Positions 33,495-42,641 are shown, numbered from the stretch's first letter. The stretch: DNA of 64,000 nucleotides from Pseudomonadota bacterium (GCA_963205315.1 CAUJIO010000023.1:62001-126000); one strand, 5' to 3'. The notes: a model not told the origin generated them from the sequence alone. Translations and numbers: made by a program.

Positions 33495-34358
33495 ATGCGC
33501 TTCTCATCCGGTAAAGATTTCGCGAACTGGCCCCAGAAGGCCGTGACCATATTCGGCATGTCCGGCGTGGGCAAGACCACATTGGCCCAGCTGCTGCAGG
33601 AATCCGGCTGGTTCCATTATTCGGTCGATTACCGCATCGGCACCCGCTACATGGGCGAGCACATCGTCGACAATTTCAAGCGCGAGGCGATGCGCGTGCC
33701 CTTCCTGCGCGATCTGCTGCTGTCGGACTCGATCCACATCAATTCCAACATCACGTTCGAGAATCTGAAGCCGCTGTCCACCTATCTCGGAAAGCCCGGA
33801 AATCCCGCGCGCGGCGGCATCAGCTTTGCGGAGTACAAGCGCCGCCAGCACCAGCACCGCGAAGCCGAGATCGCATCGCTTCTCGATGTGCCGAGCTTCA
33901 TCGTGAAGGCGCGCGACATTTATCAGTATGGCAATTTCGTTTGCGATTCCGGCGGCAGCCTGTGCGAAGTGGTCGATCCCTCGAACCCGTTTGATCCGGT
34001 GCTCTCCTGCCTCTCGCAGAACAGCCTGCTCCTGTATATAGAAGGGACGCCCGAACACACCCGCATGCTGGTCGAGCGTTTTCGCAAGCACCCGAAGCCG
34101 ATGTATTATCAACCGCAGTTTCTCGAGACGAAATGGGCGGAATACAAGGCGCTGAACGAAATCGAAAACGACGATGACGTCGATCCCGATGGCTTTGCCG
34201 TGTGGGGCTTCGAACAGCTGCTGCATCACCGCATCCCGCTCTACAAGGCAATCGCCGATAATTTTGGCTACACGGTCCGAATGCGAGACATTCCCGCCGT
34301 TCAGTCCATCGCGGACTTCGAAGCCCTTGTCGCGCAAGCCATAGACCAGAAGCAGTAA
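33495..34358 (+). CDS. P-loop ATPase of unknown role next to metA
   Basis: A 287-residue protein with a Walker A motif GMSGVGKTT at residues 21-29, early in the chain, as in shikimate-kinase-like or dephospho-CoA-kinase-like P-loop enzymes. The next region, [20 protein letters not shown], is unusual, and later blocks include [20 protein letters not shown] and [18 protein letters not shown] recall conserved alphaproteobacterial ATPases like this but no established function. The start at 33495 has an AAGGAG site. It lies five bases upstream of metA, so the two are co-transcribed. Confidence 0.78.
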   Translation: MRFSSGKDFANWPQKAVTIFGMSGVGKTTLAQLLQESGWFHYSVDYRIGTRYMGEHIVDNFKREAMRVPFLRDLLLSDSIHINSNITFENLKPLSTYLGKPGNPARGGISFAEYKRRQHQHREAEIASLLDVPSFIVKARDIYQYGNFVCDSGGSLCEVVDPSNPFDPVLSCLSQNSLLLYIEGTPEHTRMLVERFRKHPKPMYYQPQFLETKWAEYKALNEIENDDDVDPDGFAVWGFEQLLHHRIPLYKAIADNFGYTVRMRDIPAVQSIADFEALVAQAIDQKQ

Positions 34359-34363
34359 CGATC

Positions 34364-35281
34364 ATGCCGATCCGTATTCCGAACGATCTTCCCGCCCGCC
34401 ACACCCTCGAGTCCGAAGGCGTGATGGTGATGACCGAGGCCACGGCCGCCCGTCAGGATATCCGGCCGCTGCGCCTGGGGTTACTCAACCTCATGCCCAA
34501 CAAGATCAAGACCGAGACGCAATTCGCACGATTGATCGGTGCCACGCCGCTGCAGGTGGAGCTGACGCTCGTCAAGATCGGCAGCCACACGCCGAAGAAC
34601 ACCTCTGCCGATCACATGCTGGCCTTCTATGAGGACTGGCAGTCTGTCGCCCACGAGAAATTCGACGGCTTCATCGTCACCGGTGCCCCCGTCGAGTTGC
34701 TGGACTTCGAGGACGTCACCTATTGGGACGAACTCTGCCGCATCTATGACTGGACCCAGACCCATGTGCATTCGACCATGAACATTTGTTGGGGTGCGCA
34801 GGCGGCTCTCTATCACTTCCACAAGGTGCCCAAGCACGCCCTGCCGAAGAAGGCCTTCGGCGTCTACAATCACCGCAACCTGCGGCCGAACTCCCCCTAT
34901 CTGCGCGGTTTTTCCGACGACTTCTCGATTCCCGTCTCGCGCTGGACGGAAAACCATCGGGCCGACCTGCCGGCGGACAAGGGTCTTGAGGTGTTGATGG
35001 AATCGGATCAGGCGGGTCTCTGCCTCATCAACGATCCGACGCGCCGCTCGCTCTACATGTTCAACCACATCGAGTACGACACCAACTCGCTGGGCGACGA
35101 ATATTGGCGCGACACGACGGCAGGCAAGCCGATTGACCTTCCGGCCAACTACTTCCCCAACAACGATCCGAAAATGCCACCGGAAAACCGCTGGCGCAGC
35201 CACGCCCATCTGCTCTTCGGCAACTGGATCAACGAGGTCTACCAGACCACGCCGTTCGACCGCAGGCGAATCGGAAGCTGA
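34364..35281 (+). CDS. metA: Homoserine O-acyltransferase (predicted O-acetyltransferase)
   Basis: A 305-residue MetA-type enzyme that activates homoserine for methionine synthesis. The nucleophile is Cys142 in [13 protein letters not shown], with His in MFNHIEYD and Glu close behind. The specificity position 111 is Glu ([10 protein letters not shown]). In characterised MetA proteins Gly111 goes with succinyl-CoA and Glu111 with acetyl-CoA, so acetylation is predicted despite the common name succinyltransferase. It follows the P-loop ATPase gene by five bases, so there is no room for the SAM-II riboswitch often found before alphaproteobacterial metA; none is seen before the ATPase gene either. 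It ends one base from the convergent TadG-like gene. Confidence 0.92.
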   Translation: MPIRIPNDLPARHTLESEGVMVMTEATAARQDIRPLRLGLLNLMPNKIKTETQFARLIGATPLQVELTLVKIGSHTPKNTSADHMLAFYEDWQSVAHEKFDGFIVTGAPVELLDFEDVTYWDELCRIYDWTQTHVHSTMNICWGAQAALYHFHKVPKHALPKKAFGVYNHRNLRPNSPYLRGFSDDFSIPVSRWTENHRADLPADKGLEVLMESDQAGLCLINDPTRRSLYMFNHIEYDTNSLGDEYWRDTTAGKPIDLPANYFPNNDPKMPPENRWRSHAHLLFGNWINEVYQTTPFDRRRIGS

Positions 35282-36547
35282 TCAGCGCGACATGCGCGCC
35301 ACGCGGTTCTTGATCTGGCTGGTAATCTGATTGAACACCTGCTTGATCTCGTTGCCGTTGGCATCGGGTTCAAAATAGCGGCCCGGCGCACAGGCCTTGA
35401 GCAGGTCGGTGACCTTCGGGTCGGTGATGTCATAGGCAATGGTGAACACCGTTATGCCGGCATCGCGCATGTTGGTGCAGAGGGTCACGAGATTGTCGTT
35501 GCCATGCGACACGGCGCGCCCATTGTCTTCCCCGAACTCGCGCGACGTTTGAACGCCGTCGGTCAGCAGCACCATGAACTTGCGGGTCTTCTTGTCGTTG
35601 TAAGGTGCGCCTTCAGCATAGGGTTCCTGCCGATCGAGCAGGTTCCAGCCGAACTCGGCACCAAGCGGAATATTGGTGTTGCCGAGCGGCCGCATCTTGC
35701 CGATCGCCGTCTTGATGCTGGCGACATTCGATGTCAGCGGCTTGATCATCAGGTTCTTGTTGTCATATGCTGAACAGCCGTACTGCCCGCCATTCTCGCC
35801 ATTGCCGTCGATATATCCCCATTTGGTGGCACTATCGGCCGTCGGCGTATCAACCGTCGTGTTGTAGGGATATTTGCGGTCCTGCGTGCAGCCGGTCCAG
35901 GTTTCGGTGGCCGACGCCTGGTTGACGTAATTCTTGTTCATGCTGGTGTAGACCATGGCCGAGAACGGCACGACGCCGATCTTCAGCGCGTCATCTTTCA
36001 GCGCCGCATCCAGTTCGTCGATCATTCCGGTCGCGGCCGACGCCATGCTCTGATACTTGCCCTTCTGGTTCATCGAACCGGAATAGTCGAGGACCAGCGC
36101 CACCTCGGCCTTGCCGTCGAAGGGCCGCATGACTTCCGCCATCTCGTCGATCACCATGGTATGGATTCCGCCGATGGCCATGAACGATGTTGCCATCCGG
36201 GAGTTGACCCGTGCGGTCACGGTCGTTTCCGCCACCACCACGTCGATGTCGATGTCGCCGCCCTTGTCGTCCTGAACGGAAACATTTTTTCGGAAATAGT
36301 CCTTGGCGAGATTGATGCGCTTGGCGTCCGTCATGTCGGGAGGCAGGGCTGCCGCGAGCGCCGCACCGTCCAGTGCAGCTTGCACCGATGTCTTGGTATC
36401 GACATAGCGCATGTAATCAATTGCCGATCCAGCTGCCAGCAACAACGGAACAGAGGCCAGGGCCAGCATCACCGTGACCTGGCCTTCCGTACGATGAAAC
36501 AACGACTTGAGCGAGCGCTTCACGGCGAAATTCTCCGATCCATCCAA
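35282..36547 (-). CDS. TadG-like pilus assembly protein with von Willebrand A domain
   Basis: A 421-residue protein. The N-terminus is a TadE/G-like segment: a short basic stretch (RSLKSLFHRTEGQVTVML), then a transmembrane helix at about 22-45 (LALASVPLLLAAGSAIDYMR). The remainder is a VWA domain with the metal-site motif LVLDYSGSMN near residue 155 and FMVLLTDGVQTSREFGEDNG near 320. Such proteins belong to the Flp/Tad pilus periplasmic machinery. It stands alone here, with no tad locus beside it, which is common for rhizobial copies. Cysteine pairs in the VWA insert could be disulfides. The ATG at 36547 is preferred. Confidence 0.87.
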   Translation of the reverse strand: MDGSENFAVKRSLKSLFHRTEGQVTVMLALASVPLLLAAGSAIDYMRYVDTKTSVQAALDGAALAAALPPDMTDAKRINLAKDYFRKNVSVQDDKGGDIDIDVVVAETTVTARVNSRMATSFMAIGGIHTMVIDEMAEVMRPFDGKAEVALVLDYSGSMNQKGKYQSMASAATGMIDELDAALKDDALKIGVVPFSAMVYTSMNKNYVNQASATETWTGCTQDRKYPYNTTVDTPTADSATKWGYIDGNGENGGQYGCSAYDNKNLMIKPLTSNVASIKTAIGKMRPLGNTNIPLGAEFGWNLLDRQEPYAEGAPYNDKKTRKFMVLLTDGVQTSREFGEDNGRAVSHGNDNLVTLCTNMRDAGITVFTIAYDITDPKVTDLLKACAPGRYFEPDANGNEIKQVFNQITSQIKNRVARMSR

Positions 36548-36817
36548 TTCGCATCAATTTACGATCGGACGAGTCTCGAAAGGCCTACCGGCATTGATAA
36601 AATTTGAAAGGTTCGCGACAATTTGCTCCTAAGCGCAGTCCAAATCCCTCAAACAATACACGCATATCGAGCAACAGGTTGGCAACGTCAGCCAGAAGCT
36701 GTTTCCCACATAGACCGCCGATCGCGGTGAAGACCGCTGCACATTCGGCAAAGCGCAGCTTTATATTGTCTTTGCGGCTACTTGCCCCCAACTATTGGGT
36801 TCCAGAGGTGACCGGAC
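36548..36817. other. Intergenic region between tadG-like and ycjX
   Basis: About 270 bp without a supported gene. A 68-codon frame on the minus strand (36585-36791) reads partly protein-like, for example AAVFTAIGGLCGKQLLADVA, but has no ribosome site and no recognised family. The right end holds a GAGGTG element (36805-36810) that fits a start for ycjX. No terminator or RNA gene is evident. Confidence 0.4.
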
Positions 36818-36904
36818 ATCGCAACATTTCCCGCCATAACTGATCAGGCCCGCATCGCGGCGGGCGGATTTGCCGATTTTGCAACGGGCCTTATTAGCCC
36901 AACC

Positions 36905-38254
36905 GTGCGCATTGGCGTCACCGGCCTGTCGCGCGCCGGAAAAACCGTTTTCATCACCGCCCTTGTCCAGGCCTTGCTGAAGGGCGGCCGTCTGCCGGCT
37001 TTAGAGGCCATGGCGCAGGGCCGTATCACGCGATGCTATCTGGAACCACAGCCTGACGACACGTTGCCGCGCTTTGCCTATGAGGACCACGTCACTGCCC
37101 TCTCCGGCAAGGACCGGCACTGGCCGGAGGGCACCAACCGCATCAGCCAGCTTCGCATCACCGCCGAATATGAGCCGCGCGGCCTCATTGCCCGCAATCT
37201 GCGCTCCGGCAAGTTGCACATCGATCTCGTCGATTATCCCGGCGAGTGGCTGCTCGACCTGCCGCTGATGCAAATGACTTATGCCGAGTGGTCAGCGGCT
37301 ACCGTTGCCGCCAGCCGCGTTGCGCCACGCCTCAACTGGGCCGAGGACTGGCATCGCCTGCTTGCCAGTCTTGATCCGCTGGCCCCGGCCGTGGAGCAAC
37401 TGGCGATCAGATCGGCAGAGGTCTTCACCGCCTATCTCGCCCGCTGCCGCAAGGACGACGTGTCGCTGTCCACATTGCCGCCGGGGCGTTTCCTCATGCC
37501 CGGCGATTTCGCCGGCTCTCCGCTGCTGGCCTTTGCCCCCCTTGACATTCCTCCGTCTACGGATCTTCCAAGGGGTTCGCTCGGCGCGCTGATGCAACGC
37601 CGCTATGACTCCTACGTCTCGACCATCGTCAGGCCCTTTTTCTTTGGCCATTTCGCGCGGCTCGACCGGCAGATCGTATTGGTCGACACGCTCACCGCCC
37701 TGAATGCCGGGGCTGGCGCCGTGAAGGATCTGCAGCAGGCACTGACCCAGATCCTCACCTGTTTCCGCCAGGGCTCGAACTCCATTCTCTCGGCCATGTT
37801 CGGCCGCCGCATTGATCGCATCCTGTTCGCCGCAACCAAGGCCGACCTGCTCCACCACACCAGCCACGACAAGCTTGAGAACATCCTGAAGCTGATCGTC
37901 GAGGAAGCGATGTCGCGGGCCGAATATGCCGGGGCCGAAATCGAAGTCGCCGCCATCGCTGCCATCCGCGCCACCCGCGAGGCGAGCGTCAGGCAGAAGT
38001 CCGAGACACTGGAATGCATCGTCGGCACGCCGCTCGCGGGCGAAGCCCTGGGCAACACCCGGTTCGACGGAGAGACGGAGGCAGCGATCTTCCCTGGCGA
38101 TTTGCCCGCCGAAGCCCGCAGCGCACTCGACGGGTCGCTCGAAGGTACACTGAAATTCATTCGGTTCCGCCCGCCCCTGCCGAAGGACGGCGCCTTTCCT
38201 CACATCCGGCTCGATCGCGCCATCGAGTTTCTGCTGGGAGACCGTTTCGCATGA
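36905..38254 (+). CDS. ycjX: YcjX-family GTP-binding protein
   Basis: A 449-residue protein from the first canonical start (GTG at 36905). The P-loop LSRAGKT lies very close to this N-terminus, in RIGVTGLSRAGKTVFITALV. Downstream blocks are LHIDLVDYPGEWLLDLPLMQ (G3-like), LVDTLTALNAGAGAV and LFAATKADLLHHTSHDKLEN (NKxD-like TKAD). YcjX and YcjF form a stress-linked pair in many proteobacteria; biochemical function is not settled. The frame is open upstream and reads ITDQARIAAGGFADFATGLI, a stretch expected in the family, back to an ATC at 36818 that has a GAGGTG site seven bases before it. The true start may be that unusual codon. It overlaps the next gene by four bases. Confidence 0.88.
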   Translation: MRIGVTGLSRAGKTVFITALVQALLKGGRLPALEAMAQGRITRCYLEPQPDDTLPRFAYEDHVTALSGKDRHWPEGTNRISQLRITAEYEPRGLIARNLRSGKLHIDLVDYPGEWLLDLPLMQMTYAEWSAATVAASRVAPRLNWAEDWHRLLASLDPLAPAVEQLAIRSAEVFTAYLARCRKDDVSLSTLPPGRFLMPGDFAGSPLLAFAPLDIPPSTDLPRGSLGALMQRRYDSYVSTIVRPFFFGHFARLDRQIVLVDTLTALNAGAGAVKDLQQALTQILTCFRQGSNSILSAMFGRRIDRILFAATKADLLHHTSHDKLENILKLIVEEAMSRAEYAGAEIEVAAIAAIRATREASVRQKSETLECIVGTPLAGEALGNTRFDGETEAAIFPGDLPAEARSALDGSLEGTLKFIRFRPPLPKDGAFPHIRLDRAIEFLLGDRFA

Positions 38255-39285
38255 CCGGCAGCCACAGAACCCCCAAGGCCTTCGTCATCGACGATGAGAA
38301 GCCCGCCGCCAGGCAGCAAGAACAGACGAAGCGCAAGCCGCGGGCGATCACCGGCATCACCTTCGAACCGGACCCGGATGACAACGCGCTGATCGTTATC
38401 CCCCCGAAACCGCCGCGTTCTTCGCGCACCCTGCGCTGGGGCGGCATTCTCTTTGGTGCGCTCGCCACTTTGGTGTCGCTCTGGGCCGGCCTCGCCGTCA
38501 CCCAGTTGATCGAGGAGTTTTACGCCCGATCCCCCGCACTGGGTTGGATAACGCTTGGCGTTGCGGGCATCGCTGCCTTTGCCGCCCTGACCATCATCCT
38601 GCGCGAAGCCTGGGCGCTCGCACGGCTGCGCCGCATCGAACACATCCAGGCGGACGCCGCCCATGCCATCAACACCGACGACCTGGCCTCGGCGAAGCGC
38701 GCCGTCTCGCACCTGCAGAGTCTCTATGCGGCACGATCCGATGCCCAGCTGGGCCTGAAGGACCTGAAGCAGTACGAGTCGGACATTCTGGATGGACGCG
38801 ACCGCGTCAAGCTTGCCGAGCGGCTGCTTGTGTCCACGCGCGATGATGAAGCCCATCGCATCATCGCTCATGCCGCCCGGCGGGTGACACTGCTCACCAC
38901 GGTCACGCCAACGGCCGCGCTCGACATGATCTTTGTCGCGGCTCTGAACTTGCGCATGATGCGCGAAGTCGCGACACTCTACGGCGGCAGGCCTTCGACG
39001 CTCGCCACGTTGCGTCTGGCACGCATGGTGCTGGGCCATCTCGCGGTCACGGGTGGACTGGCGCTGTCCGACAATCTGCTGCAGCATGTGGTCGGCAAGG
39101 GACTGCTCGGAAGGCTGTCCGCGCGCTTTGGCGAGGGCGCCGTCAATGGCATCCTCACCGCCCGGGTCGGTCTTGCGGCGCGTGACGTTTGCCGTCCCAT
39201 TCCGCAGGAAACCTCAGCCAAGGAAACGCTGGGCAGCCTGATGCGCGAACTGACCACGCTGGCCGGAGAGCCGAAGTCCGAATGA
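38251..39285 (+). CDS. ycjF: YcjF/TIGR01620-family membrane protein (DUF697)
   Basis: A 344-residue inner-membrane protein. After a charged, proline-rich cytoplasmic tail of about 65 residues come two transmembrane helices, LRWGGILFGALATLVSLWAG and ALGWITLGVAGIAAFAALTI. A helical middle section and a C-terminal DUF697-like part follow, with TTVTPTAALDMIFVAALNLR and LGHLAVTGGLALSDNLLQHV. It is the standard partner of YcjX. The ATG at 38251 overlaps the ycjX stop (ATGA), and its own stop overlaps the htpX-like start in the same manner, so the three genes are translationally coupled. The function is unknown beyond association with envelope stress. Confidence 0.87.
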   Translation: MTGSHRTPKAFVIDDEKPAARQQEQTKRKPRAITGITFEPDPDDNALIVIPPKPPRSSRTLRWGGILFGALATLVSLWAGLAVTQLIEEFYARSPALGWITLGVAGIAAFAALTIILREAWALARLRRIEHIQADAAHAINTDDLASAKRAVSHLQSLYAARSDAQLGLKDLKQYESDILDGRDRVKLAERLLVSTRDDEAHRIIAHAARRVTLLTTVTPTAALDMIFVAALNLRMMREVATLYGGRPSTLATLRLARMVLGHLAVTGGLALSDNLLQHVVGKGLLGRLSARFGEGAVNGILTARVGLAARDVCRPIPQETSAKETLGSLMRELTTLAGEPKSE

Positions 39286-40247
39286 GCAACTACGCCAACA
39301 TCAATCCCGATGTCCGCCGCAACCACGACCTGCGCAATGCGCTGCATACGCTGATCCTCATTGCCGGCACAGGCCTGCTCGCCGGCGCCATCGCCTGGGT
39401 CGTCTTCGGCTTCGATGGTCTTATATACGCTGCGGTCTTCAGTGCCGTCGGGCTGTTCATGGCCAGCCGGATCTCCCCCAAGATGGTGTTGACGCTCTAC
39501 AAGGCACGCCCGCTAACGGCTGAGGAAATGCCGGAGATTCACGCCCTCGTTGACGATCTGGCCGCCAATGCGCAATTGCCTGCCCGGCCGCAGCTCTATT
39601 ACGTACCGAGCAAGATGCTGAATGCCTTCGCCGTCGGCCGGCGCGAGGACTCGGCGATCGCCGTTACCGATGGCCTTCTGCGCGCCATGACATTGCGCCA
39701 GCTCGGTGGCATTCTCGCCCACGAGATTTCGCATATCCGGTCTGGCGACCTCCGTGTCATGGGCCTCGCCGACGTGCTGAACCGCATCACCGGCTTCATG
39801 TCGACATTGGGCCTTCTGGGCGTGCCGCTGATGTTCGGCACCGGATGGAACATCCCGCTGCTGGGGCTCCTGCTGCTGATCTTCGCGCCCACCATCGGCG
39901 GCCTGTTGCAACTGGCCCTGTCGCGCGCCCGCGAGTATGACGCCGACCTCGACGGCGCCGCATTGACTGGCGATCCCGAAGGCCTGGCCTCGGCCTTGGC
40001 CCTCCTTGAGCGCCGACAGGGCGCGGTCTGGGAAGGTCTGGTGCTGCCCGGCTCGCGTATTCCAGATCCCTCGCTGCTCCGCACCCATCCACGAACCGAA
40101 GACCGCATCGCGCGTTTGCTCGCACTCCGCCGCGATACATCAAACCCGGTGAACGTCTCGACCGCCCGCGCATCACCCGATCCCACCATCGTTCCGGTGG
40201 TGCGTGATCCGCGCATCCACTGGCACCGGCTTGGCATATGGTACTGA
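39282..40247 (+). CDS. HtpX-like M48 zinc metalloprotease
   Basis: A 321-residue membrane protease. Two N-terminal transmembrane helices (LHTLILIAGTGLLAGAIAWV and GLIYAAVFSAVGLFMASRIS) precede the catalytic motif ILAHEISHIRSGD near residue 149. A second membrane pair (MSTLGLLGVPLMFGTGWNIP and GLLLLIFAPTIGGLLQLALS) is followed by SRAREYDADLDGA, which supplies the third zinc ligand. The C-terminal PSLLRTHPRTEDRIARL is typical of M48. It probably degrades damaged membrane proteins. It is coupled to ycjF by an ATGA overlap and overlaps the following small gene by ten bases. Confidence 0.88.
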   Translation: MSNYANINPDVRRNHDLRNALHTLILIAGTGLLAGAIAWVVFGFDGLIYAAVFSAVGLFMASRISPKMVLTLYKARPLTAEEMPEIHALVDDLAANAQLPARPQLYYVPSKMLNAFAVGRREDSAIAVTDGLLRAMTLRQLGGILAHEISHIRSGDLRVMGLADVLNRITGFMSTLGLLGVPLMFGTGWNIPLLGLLLLIFAPTIGGLLQLALSRAREYDADLDGAALTGDPEGLASALALLERRQGAVWEGLVLPGSRIPDPSLLRTHPRTEDRIARLLALRRDTSNPVNVSTARASPDPTIVPVVRDPRIHWHRLGIWY

Positions 40248-40567
40248 GAGCCGCCCTCGCACTGTTGTTGTCTGGCGGTTCCGCAACAGCGGCGAACCGC
40301 AGCACGAATATTGCCATGGCCGTGGCCCTGCTTGATGTCGCCCGGGAACATTGCGCCATCACTGTCGACGCAACGGTCGAGACGAAGCTGATGAAGGACT
40401 TTCACGAGTACGACATCGCAGGCCTGGCCTCGATCCTCTCGGGGCCGCTCAACGCCTTCTACGAAGATTTCCTGCACGAAATGAGAAGCGGCCGCGCCGG
40501 TTTCTGCAAGCAGTCCCCGGTGCAGGCCGCCAGCACCGGCTATCCCGTCATCAGGGCGGCAGAGTAG
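40238..40567 (+). CDS. Small exported hypothetical protein
   Basis: A 109-residue protein with a short signal peptide (MVLRAALALLLSGGSATAAN, cleavage after ATA). The mature part is helical, with NIAMAVALLDVAREHCAITV and GLASILSGPLNAFYEDFLHE, and has two cysteines. No family is recognised. It starts within the last codons of the htpX-like gene and ends four bases before the VWA gene, so it is part of the same transcript. A periplasmic accessory role is possible. Confidence 0.7.
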   Translation: MVLRAALALLLSGGSATAANRSTNIAMAVALLDVAREHCAITVDATVETKLMKDFHEYDIAGLASILSGPLNAFYEDFLHEMRSGRAGFCKQSPVQAASTGYPVIRAAE

Positions 40568-40571
40568 CGCA

Positions 40572-41747
40572 ATGTTTCTCACCTTCTTTACCGAGCTGAG
40601 AGTGGCCGGCGTGCCCGTCTCGCTCAACGAGTATCTGACGCTGATCGAGGCCCTCGAGGCCGGCCTCGCAAGTTACAGTACAGAAGAATTCTACTTTCTA
40701 TCGCGCGCGGCACTGGTCAAGGACGAACGCAACCTCGACCGCTTCGACCGCGTCTTCGGAAACGTCTTCAAGGGCCTCGAACACAACCCCGGAAGCCTGC
40801 TGGCCGAGATTCCCGAGGAGTGGTTGCGCAAGCTCGCCGAAAAGCACCTGACTGACGAAGAGAAGAGACTTATCAAGGCTTTAGGTGGACTTGATAAGAT
40901 TCTGGAGGAACTCCGCAAACGGCTTGAAGAACAGAAAGGCAGGCATCAGGGCGGCAGCAAATGGGTTGGCACGGCGGGCACATCGCCCTTCGCCGCATAT
41001 GGCTACAATCCCGCGGGCGTGCGCATCGGGCAGGACAAGAACCGTAACAATAGCGCCGTGAAAGTCTGGGACAGGCGCGACTTCAAGGACCTCGACGACA
41101 CGGTCGAACTCGGCACCCGCAACATCAAGATCGCGCTCCGGCGTCTGCGCAAGTTCGCCCGCGAAGGTGCCGCCGATGAGCTCGATCTCGATGGCACGAT
41201 TCACTCGACTGCGCGTCAGGGCTGGCTCGATGTAAAGCTGGTGCCGGAACGGCGCAACACCGTGAAGGTTCTGATCTTCTTCGACGTTGGTGGCTCCATG
41301 GATCCGCATGTAAAGATCTGCGAGGAGTTGTTCTCGGCCGCACGCACGCAGTTCAAGCACATGGAATATTTCTACTTCCACAACTGCATCTACGAGAGCG
41401 TGTGGAAGAACAACCGCCGCCGCACGGATGAGCGAATCGACACATGGAAAGTGCTGCATACCTATTCGCACGACTATAAGGTGATCATCGTCGGTGACGC
41501 GTCGATGAGTCCTTTTGAACTGACCCATGCTGGCGGCTCGGTCGAACACTGGAACGAGGAACCGGGCGTCTCCTGGCTGAGCCGCATCGCCGCCGCCTAT
41601 CCCAAGACCGTCTGGATCAATCCCTCGGCGGAGAAATACTGGTCCTATTCGCCTTCAATCGGCCTGGTTTCGCGCGCATTTGGAAATCGCATGTTTCCGC
41701 TGACGCTTGGCGGACTCGATCGCGCGATGCGCGACCTGACCCGCTGA
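40572..41747 (+). CDS. CoxE-like VWA domain protein
   Basis: A 391-residue cytoplasmic protein of the CoxE/DUF58-like VWA family. The N-terminal half is helical, starting MFLTFFTELRVAGVPVSLNE, which is the usual opening of this family. The VWA domain starts near residue 230 with VKVLIFFDVGGSMDPHVKIC, where DVGGS replaces the classical DxSxS, and continues with HDYKVIIVGDASMSP. It pairs functionally with MoxR ATPases in cofactor insertion or protein remodelling. In many rhizobia the two genes are adjacent; here the MoxR gene is at 29328-30173. It is preceded by the small exported gene and followed by an EF-hand gene. Confidence 0.87.
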   Translation: MFLTFFTELRVAGVPVSLNEYLTLIEALEAGLASYSTEEFYFLSRAALVKDERNLDRFDRVFGNVFKGLEHNPGSLLAEIPEEWLRKLAEKHLTDEEKRLIKALGGLDKILEELRKRLEEQKGRHQGGSKWVGTAGTSPFAAYGYNPAGVRIGQDKNRNNSAVKVWDRRDFKDLDDTVELGTRNIKIALRRLRKFAREGAADELDLDGTIHSTARQGWLDVKLVPERRNTVKVLIFFDVGGSMDPHVKICEELFSAARTQFKHMEYFYFHNCIYESVWKNNRRRTDERIDTWKVLHTYSHDYKVIIVGDASMSPFELTHAGGSVEHWNEEPGVSWLSRIAAAYPKTVWINPSAEKYWSYSPSIGLVSRAFGNRMFPLTLGGLDRAMRDLTR

Positions 41748-41835
41748 AGATTACCAAGAATTCATCTGCTGCCACAGACGGAACAGCCGGACCCCGTCCG
41801 TCTTTCATTCATCGGACAACCAATGGAGTTAAACG

Positions 41836-42474
41836 ATGCAGAAGAGAACCAAATTGCTGATCGCCGCCGGAGCCGTGGGTCTCTTGGCAGTGGGCGGTGT
41901 CGCCGGCCTCGCCAATGCCGATATGGGCCGCATGGGCCGGGGCATGATGGGACACGGCATGATGGGTCACGGCATGATGGGCGGTGGCCCGCAGCAGATG
42001 ATGGAGCGCTATGACGCCAACAAGGACGGCAAGCTCACCCAGGACGAGATCGACCAGAACCGCACCAGCTGGCTCAACGAATTCGATACCGACAAGAACG
42101 CCACCCTGTCGCTCGACGAGTTCAAGTCCCTTTGGCTGAAGGCCCGTAACGAAGAGATGGTGCGCGAGTTCCAGTTCTTCGACCGTGATGGCAATGGCCA
42201 GGTGACGCTCGATGAATACAAGCAGCCGATGTCCGATCTGGTCGCCAGCCATGATCGCAACGGTGATGGCGCCTTGAGCAAGGACGACCGTCCGCAACGC
42301 GGCGAAGGCCGCGGCATGGGGCACCGGGGCAAGCACGGCATGGGCCAGGGAATGGGCCAAGGCATGGGTCAAGGAATGGGTCAAGGAATGGGCCAGGGCA
42401 TGATGGACCAGGATGACGACGAAGGTCAGCCGGAAGATACGCCGGACGCACCCGCAGCGCCCGCCAATCCGTGA
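41836..42474 (+). CDS. Exported EF-hand calcium-binding protein with Gly-Met-Gln repeats
   Basis: A 212-residue protein with a signal peptide (LLIAAGAVGLLAVGGVAGLA, cleavage near NA-DM). Four EF-hand loops are visible: DANKDGKLTQDE, DTDKNATLSLDE, DRDGNGQVTLDE and DRNGDGALSKDD. A Met- and His-rich stretch (MMGHGMMGHGMMGGG) precedes the first hand, and five GMGQ repeats follow the last. Met/His clusters of this type can bind copper or silver, so the protein may handle both calcium and copper in the periplasm; this is inference. A TAAACG-spaced GGAG site lies ahead of the ATG. A strong terminator follows. It is a monocistronic unit. Confidence 0.85.
   Translation: MQKRTKLLIAAGAVGLLAVGGVAGLANADMGRMGRGMMGHGMMGHGMMGGGPQQMMERYDANKDGKLTQDEIDQNRTSWLNEFDTDKNATLSLDEFKSLWLKARNEEMVREFQFFDRDGNGQVTLDEYKQPMSDLVASHDRNGDGALSKDDRPQRGEGRGMGHRGKHGMGQGMGQGMGQGMGQGMGQGMMDQDDDEGQPEDTPDAPAAPANP
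42337..42396 (+). repeat. Five tandem 12-bp repeats (GMGQ)
   Basis: Five consecutive 12-bp units of the form GGCATGGGCCAG, each with silent third-base changes, encode five GMGQ tetrapeptides. The silent differences suggest the repeat is old and kept at protein level. Copy-number change by slippage would stay in frame. Confidence 0.85.
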
Positions 42475-42496
42475 TCGAAGAATTCCCTTGAAAGGT

Positions 42497-42527
42497 GGCC
42501 CGGAACAGCGATGTTCCGGGCCTTTTT
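42497..42527 (+). terminator. Intrinsic terminator after the EF-hand gene
   Basis: GGCCCGGAAC (42497-42506) and GTTCCGGGCC (42513-42522) form a perfect ten-pair stem with a six-base loop, followed by TTTTT. It lies 22 bp after the EF-hand gene stop. Confidence 0.9.
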
Positions 42528-42641
42528 GTTGCATCCGTACATTTCGAGGCCTGCCGTTAACGGATGATTCACCAGTGCCGCGTCTCTAAATGATTTCTCA
42601 GGGAATGGCTGCGACACTGCGGTCTCCCAGCGCAGGAAGTC

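Noticed and set aside
33437-34363. SAM-II riboswitch expected upstream of alphaproteobacterial metA
   Set aside because: metA starts five bases after the ATPase gene, and the 58 bp before the ATPase gene are too short and lack the pseudoknot pattern.
36585-36791. A 68-codon minus-strand frame between tadG-like and ycjX
   Set aside because: Partly protein-like, but there is no ribosome site, no known family and no operon context; kept only as a note in the intergenic entry.
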